From NCBI RefSeq assembly GCF_036492835.1, contig NZ_AP025314.1, forward strand, positions 1,426,001 to 1,490,000: a stretch of DNA of 64,000 nt. The letters run 5' to 3'. This document shows positions 17,238 through 24,125 of this stretch, piece by piece. Made by a program: the position numbers and the translations under genes. Each line of letters opens with the position of its first letter. Position 1 is the stretch's first letter. The DNA comes from Fulvitalea axinellae. GTDB lineage: Bacteria > Bacteroidota > Bacteroidia > Cytophagales > Cyclobacteriaceae. The notes beneath the pieces are model-generated. The model was given only the letters and a program-made list of their open reading frames with translations, was not told where the DNA came from and searched no databases.

Positions 17238-17978
17238 ATGACATACCAAGAGAGTTTCGAAGCGTTGAAAGCGCAATTGGAGGCTTTGTCTGCCGAGGAA
17301 GTCCGCCCGCCCGTAATTCCGGTGGATGTGGCCGTACAAGAGGCCGAAAACCTTTATCAAGTGGCCAAGGAAGATGCCGAGGCATTGGCTACGGCCGGCA
17401 TTACCGCCGAGCTGATCGAGAGCCTGCCTGTCCGGATCGACGCTTTGCGTTATGTGCAGGGCCTCTGGACCAAGGATTACGGTTCCCGTACCGATTCGGA
17501 AGCCGAGTGGAAAGAGGTGTCGGTCCAAGCTTACGCCTTGCGTGACGAACTGTTGCACACATTCCGTTTCGCTTTCCGCAAGCAACCCGCCGAACGCTCT
17601 TTGGTAAGCAAAATATCAAAAGGCAGTGGCCACGCCGACCTGATTCAGGACTTGATGGACCTCTCCGTACTCGGAAAGGCGCATCCGGAGGCCTTGGCCA
17701 AGGTAGGTTTCGACGCCACCAAGCTCGATACCGCCGAGGAACTGTCGAATACTGCGGGCACCCTGTTGGGCGAGGTCAACGAGATTCGGGGATCTTCTTG
17801 GAAACCGAGCAAAGACATCCGGGACCGGGCCAATTCGTATCTGAAAATGGCGGTTGACGAAATCCGGGAGACGGGCAAGTTTGTGTTTTGGAAGAATGAG
17901 GATAAGGAGAGGCGTTATACCAGTGATTTTTACAGAAAGAAAAGAGTTAAGGCACAGGAAGCGAAGACAGAAGCTTAA
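17238..17978 (+). CDS. Conserved helical protein of unknown function
   Basis: I do not recognise a named family. From ATG 17238 (a TTG 12 codons upstream is less likely) the protein has 246 residues, no signal peptide and no membrane segment. It is almost wholly alpha-helical by composition, rich in Ala, Glu and Leu, with a Trp-rich point SSWKPSKDIRDRANSY near residue 200 and a very basic C-terminus (YRKKRVKAQEAKTEA). It follows the IS982 element and ends at a strong terminator, so it is monocistronic. Confidence 0.7.
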   Translation: MTYQESFEALKAQLEALSAEEVRPPVIPVDVAVQEAENLYQVAKEDAEALATAGITAELIESLPVRIDALRYVQGLWTKDYGSRTDSEAEWKEVSVQAYALRDELLHTFRFAFRKQPAERSLVSKISKGSGHADLIQDLMDLSVLGKAHPEALAKVGFDATKLDTAEELSNTAGTLLGEVNEIRGSSWKPSKDIRDRANSYLKMAVDEIRETGKFVFWKNEDKERRYTSDFYRKKRVKAQEAKTEA

Positions 17979-18004
17979 CCTAAAAGCGTTAGCCTAAGAT
18001 ATAA

Positions 18005-18032
18005 GCCAGAGCGGTTAAGCTCTGGTTTTTTT
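18005..18032 (+). terminator. Terminator after the helical protein gene
   Basis: The stem CCAGAGC / GCTCTGG with a 6-nt loop is followed by seven Ts. Confidence 0.88.
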
Positions 18033-18096
18033 AGTCTATAATAAATGAAATGTTTTTTCAGAAGTGTTCGTTAATTGGTGGTACTGCTTTGAAATG

Positions 18097-18327
18097 CAGT
18101 CCGATCGGGTGTTAGGGCAGTCCGAATGGTCAGAAATATAGTCCGATCGAGTATCTGGGCAGTCCGAATGGCTAGAAATGCAGTCCGATCGAGTATCTGG
18201 GCAGTCCGAATGGCTAGAAATGCAGTCCGATCGAGTATTTGGACAGTCCGAATGGTTAGAAATATAGTCCGATCAGGTATTTGAGCAGTCTGATTAGTTA
18301 TAAACTTAGTTCGATCGTAAAAAATTT
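18097..18327. repeat. 21-bp tandem repeat, 11 copies, with a 42-bp higher-order unit
   Basis: CAGTCCGA or TAGTCCGA recurs at 18097, 18118, 18139, 18160, 18181, 18202, 18223, 18244, 18265, 18286 and (diverged) 18307, always 21 bp apart. Two types alternate: CAGTCCGATCGAGTATCTGG and CAGTCCGAATGGCTAGAAAT. On the minus strand a frame stays open through all copies and reads as alternating heptads such as AQILDRT and AFLAIRT. The middle copies are nearly identical and the outer ones diverged, which fits expansion by slippage or unequal exchange. Confidence 0.9.
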
Positions 18328-18456
18328 GAGTACGAGATCGTGAGCGAAGGATGCTGGTTGTGTTTATCAAGTTCTGAGGTGGCGATTGGAATAGACTCGA
18401 TTCTGTTCCGCTAAACACACTCTCGAATAATTCGGGCAATTAACCTTTGGGTTAAC

Positions 18457-18464
18457 TATCTTTG
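18457..18464 (+). promoter_or_regulatory. Bacteroidota-type -7 element of dnaG
   Basis: TATCTTTG matches the TAnnTTTG consensus exactly. Transcription would start near 18470, so the TTG at 18462 inside this element cannot be the translation start of dnaG. Confidence 0.5.
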
Positions 18465-18515
18465 TGGTCGTCTGCTATACAAGGGGGCGATAAACTGCGA
18501 AAATCCGCACTTACT

Positions 18516-20525
18516 TTGGGCATAAGTCAATATACCATACAAACTATACGTGAACGGGCCGACATCGAGGATGTGGTCTCCGACTTTCTTACTCTTAAGA
18601 AGAAAGGCGGGAACCTGTGGGCGTGCTGTCCGTTTCACGACGAGAAAACCCCGTCCTTTTCCGTAGCGCCGGCAAAGGGCATTTACAAATGTTTCGGTTG
18701 CGGAGCTTCCGGCGATTCCATCAACTTCGTGATGGAGCTGGAAGGGCTCAGCTATCCGGAGGCTATACGCTATCTGGGCAAGAAATACGGGATCGATATC
18801 GAGGAGACCGATGAGGATCCGGCCAAGGTGTTGGTCCAGAAGGAGAAAGACGGCCTGATGGTTACGCTGAACTTCGGCCGCACCTATTTTGAGGAAAACC
18901 TTTGGAGAGCCGGCGAGGGCAAGTCCGTAGGGCTGTCCTATTTTAAGGAACGCGGCTTTACCGAAGACACCATCCGCAAGTTCCAGCTCGGTTATTCCAT
19001 GTCGTCTTGGGACGGATTGCTCAAGGCCGGTAAAGAGAAAGGCTTTACTGAGGAACAGCTGGAGAAAGCGGGACTTATCATCACCAAAGAGGAGCGAAGT
19101 TACGACCGCTTCCGTAGCCGTGTCGTATTTCCGATACATAACCTGGCGGGAAAGGCCATAGCCTTTGGCGCCAGGATCCTGACATCGGACAAGAACCAAC
19201 CCAAGTACCTTAACTCGCCCGAGACCGAGGCCTATGTCAAAAGCAAGGTCCTCTACGGTATTCACCAAGCCAAAAACAGCATCCGAAGGCAGGACAACTG
19301 CTATTTGGTGGAAGGCTATACCGACGTAATCTCCCTGCATCAGGCCGGGGTGGAGAACGTGGTGGCCTCATCCGGTACCTCACTTACCGAGGACCAGATC
19401 CGGCTGATCGGCAGGTTTACCAAAAACGTGACCGTACTCTTCGACGGCGACGCGGCGGGTATCAAAGCCTCGCTCCGCGGTATCGATATGATATTGGCCG
19501 GAGGCATGAACGTCCGGGTGGTGGCATTTCCCGAAGGGGAAGACCCCGATAGTTACGCCCGCAAGTTGGGAGGCGAGTCGTTCCAGTCTTATTTGGAACG
19601 AGAGGCCGTCGACTTTATCACGTTCAAGACTTCGCTGTACGTAAAGGAAAGCGAAGGCGATCCCGTAAAACGGGCCGAGACTATCAAGTCCATCGTTGGC
19701 TCGGTGGCCAAAGTGCCGGATACGGTAAAGCGCGCCGTTTACCTGAAAGAGTGCGCGCGGCTGTTGGAAATAGAGGAGAAGGTGCTCCTTCAGGAGATGA
19801 ACCGCCTGCATCGCGAGGAAAGTATCCGCCAGTCGAAAGCCGCCACGCGCGCCCGCTATGCCGAGCGTTCGCAGACACCTCCGCCAGCGCCTCCACAAGG
19901 GAACTATCCTCCGCCGGAGATAATGGCCGAGATGGAAGCCGGGTTGGTTCCCCCGCCGGAAGCGCAGAGTATGCCTGCCGTGCGGGAAGACCGGACGTTG
20001 GACCGTATGGTGGCCCTTCAGGAAAGGGAAAGTTTGAGGCTGTTGCTCAATTATGGGCTGAATGAGCTTGAGGAAAACTATAAGCTTTGCGATTATATCC
20101 TTTCGGAGCTTGAGGGTGTCAAGTTTACCACTCCGGCTTATAAAGAAGTGCTTGAGCTTTTCAAAAAAGGCTTGGCTTCAGGCATAGTTCCCGAAGCCAA
20201 AACCATGTTGGGACAGACCGAGGATGAGGAAGTCCGTAAAGCCATAGTGGATGTGGTAAGCCAGAAGTGGCAACTCAGTCCCAACTGGATGGATCGTCAC
20301 CAGATCAACGTGACTCAAGAGCCCGATAACCTGAGGCATTCCGCCTATACGGGAATACTGAGGCTGAAGCTCAGGATGGTCACCAAAATGGTGTCGGAAA
20401 GCATGACCGAACTGAGGTATATCACCGACGAAATCAAGCTGGTGGAACAGCTCAGGGTGATTCAGGCGTTGAAGAAAGCCGAAAACGAAATCGGAAAATG
20501 TTTGGGCGTTACACTGAACCGCTAG
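18516..20525 (+). CDS. dnaG: DNA primase
   Basis: Primase makes RNA primers for replication. The order is the CHC2 zinc finger (CCPFHDEKTPSF ... YKCFGCGASGD), the RNA-polymerase/Toprim core (LVEGYTDVISLHQAG, LFDGDAAGIKAS), a proline-rich linker (PPPAPPQGNYPPPE) and a C-terminal helical domain that should bind DnaB helicase. No ATG is available: the frame opens with TTG at 18462, which lies inside the promoter element, so TTG 18516 (LGISQYTIQTIRERADIEDVV) is the better start and gives 669 residues, close to the family norm. It is monocistronic, with ribBA following after 220 bp. Confidence 0.93.
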   Translation: MGISQYTIQTIRERADIEDVVSDFLTLKKKGGNLWACCPFHDEKTPSFSVAPAKGIYKCFGCGASGDSINFVMELEGLSYPEAIRYLGKKYGIDIEETDEDPAKVLVQKEKDGLMVTLNFGRTYFEENLWRAGEGKSVGLSYFKERGFTEDTIRKFQLGYSMSSWDGLLKAGKEKGFTEEQLEKAGLIITKEERSYDRFRSRVVFPIHNLAGKAIAFGARILTSDKNQPKYLNSPETEAYVKSKVLYGIHQAKNSIRRQDNCYLVEGYTDVISLHQAGVENVVASSGTSLTEDQIRLIGRFTKNVTVLFDGDAAGIKASLRGIDMILAGGMNVRVVAFPEGEDPDSYARKLGGESFQSYLEREAVDFITFKTSLYVKESEGDPVKRAETIKSIVGSVAKVPDTVKRAVYLKECARLLEIEEKVLLQEMNRLHREESIRQSKAATRARYAERSQTPPPAPPQGNYPPPEIMAEMEAGLVPPPEAQSMPAVREDRTLDRMVALQERESLRLLLNYGLNELEENYKLCDYILSELEGVKFTTPAYKEVLELFKKGLASGIVPEAKTMLGQTEDEEVRKAIVDVVSQKWQLSPNWMDRHQINVTQEPDNLRHSAYTGILRLKLRMVTKMVSESMTELRYITDEIKLVEQLRVIQALKKAENEIGKCLGVTLNR

Positions 20526-20747
20526 CCTCTATTTTCGTATTAGGTTTAGCGGTCCCGCATTACAGGGACATATTTTAATGAATGAAAGTAGGGGGAGCCA
20601 CGGCAAAACCCTGTTTATATAGAAAACAACAGCGTAACAAATACAGGACAGGCGAAAAGGTCTGACAGATCAGTCTGCCGATTTGTTAAGCGTTAAATAG
20701 AAAACCAAAACAGTTTGCCCCGCGGGGCGAACATACCGGAGTCGGAT

Positions 20748-21983
20748 ATGGCTGGAGAAAAAATGCTGGATACCATAGAGGAAGCTATCGACGCAATCAG
20801 ACGCGGCGAGATCATTATCGTGGTAGACGATGAGGACCGGGAGAACGAGGGCGATTTTATTTGCGCCGCGGAAACGGTAACGCCCGAAACGATCAACTTC
20901 ATGGCCAAGCACGGCCGTGGCTTGATCTGCGCTTCCATTGAGGAAGACCGCTGTAAGGAACTTGGCTTGGAGATGATGGTGGGCAAGAGCAACGCCATGC
21001 ACGAGACGGCCTTTACGGTATCCGTTGACCTGTTGGGCCACGGATGTACTACGGGCATCTCGGCGCACGACAGGGCCAAGACTATCAAGGCGTTGGTGGA
21101 TCCCGCCACTAAGTCCGAAGACCTTGGGCGTCCGGGACACATCTTCCCGCTGAAAGCCCAAAACGGAGGAGTGTTGCGCCGTGCCGGCCATACTGAGGCC
21201 ACTGTCGATCTGGCCAGACTCGCAGGGCTGAAACCAGCCGGCGTATTGGTGGAAATTATGAACGATGACGGTACAATGGCCCGCTTGCCGGAACTACGAA
21301 AAGTGGCTGACCGTTTCGGGTTCAAGTTGGTTTCTATCAAAGACTTGATTGCTTACAGAGTAAAGCACGAGACGTTGATCGAAAGAGTGATCGACGTGAA
21401 AATGCCTACCGCTTACGGTGACTTCGACCTCTACGCTTACCGCCAAGTGGATACTGGCGAAGAGCATTTGGCCTTGGTAAAAGGCGAGTGGAGCGAAGAC
21501 GAGCCCGTATTGGTTCGCGTACACTCGTCGTGCGTAACCGGCGATATATTCGGCTCTTGCCGTTGCGATTGTGGCGAGCAGTTGCATGAGGCTCTCCGAA
21601 TGGTTGACCAAGCCGGCAAAGGCGTGGTGCTGTATATGAATCAGGAAGGTCGCGGTATTGGCCTTATGAACAAACTGCGCGCTTACAAGCTTCAGGAAGA
21701 GGGTTATGATACCGTTGAAGCTAACCTCAAGCTCGGGTTCAATATGGATCTGCGCGATTACGGTATCGGGGCGCAAATTCTCAGGGATTTGGGAGTGCAA
21801 AAGATGAAACTGCTTTCGAATAACCCGAAAAAAAGAGTGGGGCTGATCGGTTACGGATTGGAAATCGTGGAAAACATCAAGATCGAAATCAAGCCGAATG
21901 CTCATAATATCGCTTACTTGAAGACGAAGCGAGACAAGATGGACCATACCATCTTGGGAGATGAGGAAAACGACGATAAATAA
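20748..21983 (+). CDS. ribBA: Bifunctional DHBP synthase / GTP cyclohydrolase II
   Basis: The enzyme feeds both branches of riboflavin synthesis. The N-terminal half makes 3,4-dihydroxy-2-butanone 4-phosphate from ribulose 5-phosphate ([25 protein letters not shown]), and the C-terminal half opens GTP. Zinc cysteines of the cyclohydrolase are in [20 protein letters not shown], and NQEGRGIGL is the catalytic loop. Starting at ATG 20748 it has 411 residues; the TTG at 20715 is less likely and ATG 20763 is also possible. I looked for an FMN riboswitch in the 190-bp leader and did not find its conserved core. A compact terminator follows. Confidence 0.95.
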   Translation: MAGEKMLDTIEEAIDAIRRGEIIIVVDDEDRENEGDFICAAETVTPETINFMAKHGRGLICASIEEDRCKELGLEMMVGKSNAMHETAFTVSVDLLGHGCTTGISAHDRAKTIKALVDPATKSEDLGRPGHIFPLKAQNGGVLRRAGHTEATVDLARLAGLKPAGVLVEIMNDDGTMARLPELRKVADRFGFKLVSIKDLIAYRVKHETLIERVIDVKMPTAYGDFDLYAYRQVDTGEEHLALVKGEWSEDEPVLVRVHSSCVTGDIFGSCRCDCGEQLHEALRMVDQAGKGVVLYMNQEGRGIGLMNKLRAYKLQEEGYDTVEANLKLGFNMDLRDYGIGAQILRDLGVQKMKLLSNNPKKRVGLIGYGLEIVENIKIEIKPNAHNIAYLKTKRDKMDHTILGDEENDDK

Positions 21984-22326
21984 AATAAGAAAAGGCGCCT
22001 AGTGCGCCTTTTTTGTTTTTGTGCTGCGCGGAGGTTTATTCAGGTGTCTTTAAACGGGGCGCATATAGGGCGGACCGTTATCGTTTTGGTTTCACGGATT
22101 GGTAGAATACTAATTTTTAAATGTTTTTAAAGGCTCGATTTGATAGTTCCCGCCTTTTATGGGATATTAATGCGGACTTTTAACTGATTTCCATTCGGAA
22201 AAGGGATTTATTCTTGCGGAATCTAATCAGTTCGTTTTCACGGTTCGTTAATACTGTGAGTGCCCCGGCCCTGCAAGGGGAAAAATCCACGCATACGCAT
22301 TTTGACAAAAGGAAAGAACAGTTCTT
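21984..22326. other. Intergenic region between ribBA and the secreted-protein gene
   Basis: After the ribBA terminator I see no gene in about 310 bp of AT-rich sequence. A small GC-rich hairpin (CCCC / GGGG near 22265-22280) lies about 50 nt before the next start and could be part of its leader. Confidence 0.4.
21990..22016 (+). terminator. ribBA terminator
   Basis: The stem AAAGGCGC / GCGCCTTT with a 5-nt loop is followed by Ts. Confidence 0.88.
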
Positions 22327-22986
22327 ATGAAGAGTAAATACGGATTTGTCTTGATGGCCATGCTGTTTGCCACGATGGGCTTAGCTCAACGCAGTGATCG
22401 CCTTTTTCCTTCAGAACTTTGGCACAAAGGCTATATGGTTCTGATGTCCGGCGACACGCTCAAAGCCCAGATAAAATACGATTTCGATAATAACGCGGCC
22501 CTTTTACGCCACAAAGGGACAATTTTTAGTTACAGTACCCGAAAAATCCTGAATTTTGAGATCCATGACGTGACTTCCGATACCTACCGGGAGTTCTTCG
22601 CGTTGCCTTACGCTGTCAGGGATAATTACAAGGTGCCTTATTTGTTTGAAGTCTTGTACGAAGGCCCTTTGACTTTGCTTTCGAGGGAGAAAGTAGCGGA
22701 AGAGACGACGATTCACAATTCGGGTTATTCGTCTTACTACAGCCAACAGCCTTACTTTACCGTTACGGAAAAGAAATTGGTTTTCGACTACTATATCCTG
22801 AATATGAAAGGCGATATACGGCCCGTAACCATGCGTAAGAAGGACCTGTTGCAAAGCATGCGCAAACACTCGTCGGAGATCAAGAGGTACATGAAGCGAA
22901 ATAAGCTTAAGCTGACAAAGCAAGAGGATTTGGTAAGGCTAGTGGCGTATTATAATGATCTGGAGGAATCTGGAGCCAGAAGATAA
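22327..22986 (+). CDS. Secreted protein of unknown function
   Basis: I do not recognise a family. The 219-residue protein has a Sec signal peptide (MKSKYGFVLMAMLFATMGLAQ, cleavage near residue 21, last residues as in many Bacteroidota exports). The mature part is Tyr-, Leu- and Lys-rich with a beta-rich first half (GYMVLMSGDTLKAQIKYDF) and a helical, basic C-terminal third (RKHSSEIKRYMKRNKLKLT). The GDTLKAQI strand resembles short periplasmic domains common in Bacteroidota. It is monocistronic and ends at a strong terminator. Confidence 0.7.
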   Translation: MKSKYGFVLMAMLFATMGLAQRSDRLFPSELWHKGYMVLMSGDTLKAQIKYDFDNNAALLRHKGTIFSYSTRKILNFEIHDVTSDTYREFFALPYAVRDNYKVPYLFEVLYEGPLTLLSREKVAEETTIHNSGYSSYYSQQPYFTVTEKKLVFDYYILNMKGDIRPVTMRKKDLLQSMRKHSSEIKRYMKRNKLKLTKQEDLVRLVAYYNDLEESGARR

Positions 22987-23061
22987 ACCAAAGTGAGACC
23001 ATTGAATATCGCTAAAGAACGGACTACTTGAATTTGTTACGTTTTACTTTGTGCCAAACCG

Positions 23062-23101
23062 AAAACCCCGGCATACGGATAAGTCCGTATGCCGGGGTTT
23101 T
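23062..23101. terminator. Terminator before surE
   Basis: Perfect 18-bp arms (AAAACCCCGGCATACGGA and its complement) surround a 4-nt loop and end in a T run. The symmetry allows function in both directions. Confidence 0.92.
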
Positions 23102-23195
23102 GCTTATGCGGGAATTTTTAACCGAAAAAAAATGCGGGTCGGTTGGAAAATCCTTTCCGTAGACGGAACTTTTCGATTATTCTAAACGGAAGATT

Positions 23196-23966
23196 ATGCA
23201 GGAAAGACCATTGATATTGGTGACCAACGACGACGGAATCACGGCTCCCGGAATCCGGATGTTGGTAGAGGTGATGAAAGAGCTTGGCGACGTGGCCGTA
23301 GTGGCGCCGAACAGTCCGCAATCGGGAATGGGACACGCCATTACCATCGGGAAGCCCTTGCGCTTGGTCGATAGCGACATCTTCGATGACGTAACGGCTT
23401 TTGAGTGTTCCGGTACTCCTGCGGATTGTGTGAAACTTGCCAAGCACTACGCTTTGAAAGACCGTCAGCCGGATTTGGTGGTCAGTGGCATCAATCACGG
23501 AAGCAATAGCTCCATCAGCGTGCTGTATTCCGGCACCATGTCGGCGGCGATTGAGGCGGCAATTGAGAATATCCCGGCCATCGGCTTTTCGCTTTGCGAT
23601 TATTCCCACAACGCGGATTTTTCGCATATACGTGAATATGTGAAATCCATAGCTTCGAAAGTGTTGGATGAAGGCTTGCCGAAGTTTCTGACACTGAATG
23701 TAAATTTCCCCAAAAAACAGGAGGAAGAGATCAAAGGCGTCCGGATTTGCCGTCAGGCCCGCGCGAAGTGGGAAGAGGAGTTCGAGCAGCGCTTCGATCC
23801 GATGGGACAGCCGTATTATTGGATGGCCGGTAATTTCGTGAACTTCGACAAGGGAGAAGATAATGACGAATGGGCTATTGCGAACAATTACGTGTCCGTG
23901 GTACCGATACAATTCGATCTTACCGCTCATCACGCCATGAGCGTTCTGGGCGAGTGGGAATTTTGA
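23196..23966 (+). CDS. surE: 5'/3'-nucleotidase SurE
   Basis: SurE is a metal-dependent phosphatase acting on nucleoside monophosphates, linked to stationary-phase survival. The 256-residue chain begins LILVTNDDGITAPGI, the diagnostic metal-binding NDDG motif, followed by VVAPNSPQSGMGHAIT, CSGTPADCV and VVSGINHGSN with the conserved Asn ligand, and SGTMSAAIEA. It is cytoplasmic. It lies between two terminators, so it is transcribed alone, with a promoter in the 90-bp gap after the previous hairpin. Confidence 0.96.
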   Translation: MQERPLILVTNDDGITAPGIRMLVEVMKELGDVAVVAPNSPQSGMGHAITIGKPLRLVDSDIFDDVTAFECSGTPADCVKLAKHYALKDRQPDLVVSGINHGSNSSISVLYSGTMSAAIEAAIENIPAIGFSLCDYSHNADFSHIREYVKSIASKVLDEGLPKFLTLNVNFPKKQEEEIKGVRICRQARAKWEEEFEQRFDPMGQPYYWMAGNFVNFDKGEDNDEWAIANNYVSVVPIQFDLTAHHAMSVLGEWEF

Positions 23967-23976
23967 TATAATTACT

Positions 23977-24016
23977 GCCCGAAGCTACTGTTTGTGGCTT
24001 CGGCGTGTCTTTTTTA
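23977..24016 (+). terminator. surE terminator
   Basis: The stem CCGAAGC / GCTTCGG has a loop of about 11 nt and a T run a few bases later. It is weaker than most others here. Confidence 0.6.
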
Positions 24017-24125
24017 GGGAATTAGTTCCCTTTTTTTATGGGTAATTTTTAGTTTGCCCAAAATAAGACAATCATCGAGGATCGGTTTTTGGCGCTTGTA
24101 AGGCCATGGCACAAAATGTTTTTCT

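Larger units (their letters stand above)
17979..18515. other. Gap between helical protein and dnaG: terminator, tandem repeat, promoter
   Basis: Besides the terminator, the 21-bp tandem repeat and the dnaG promoter listed separately, I see no convincing gene. A minus-strand frame at 18071-18439 covers the repeat and is judged unlikely to be a real gene, although it is open throughout. Confidence 0.5.

Noticed and set aside
18097..18327. CRISPR array
   Set aside because: Units are contiguous with a constant 21-bp period, no spacers and no cas genes.
18071..18439. 122-residue minus-strand protein over the 21-bp repeat
   Set aside because: It is open only because the repeat unit is a multiple of three; start, flanks and homology are unconvincing.
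20526..20747. FMN riboswitch upstream of ribBA
   Set aside because: The leader has GGGGGAGCCACGG but not the conserved FMN riboswitch core with its flanking stems.
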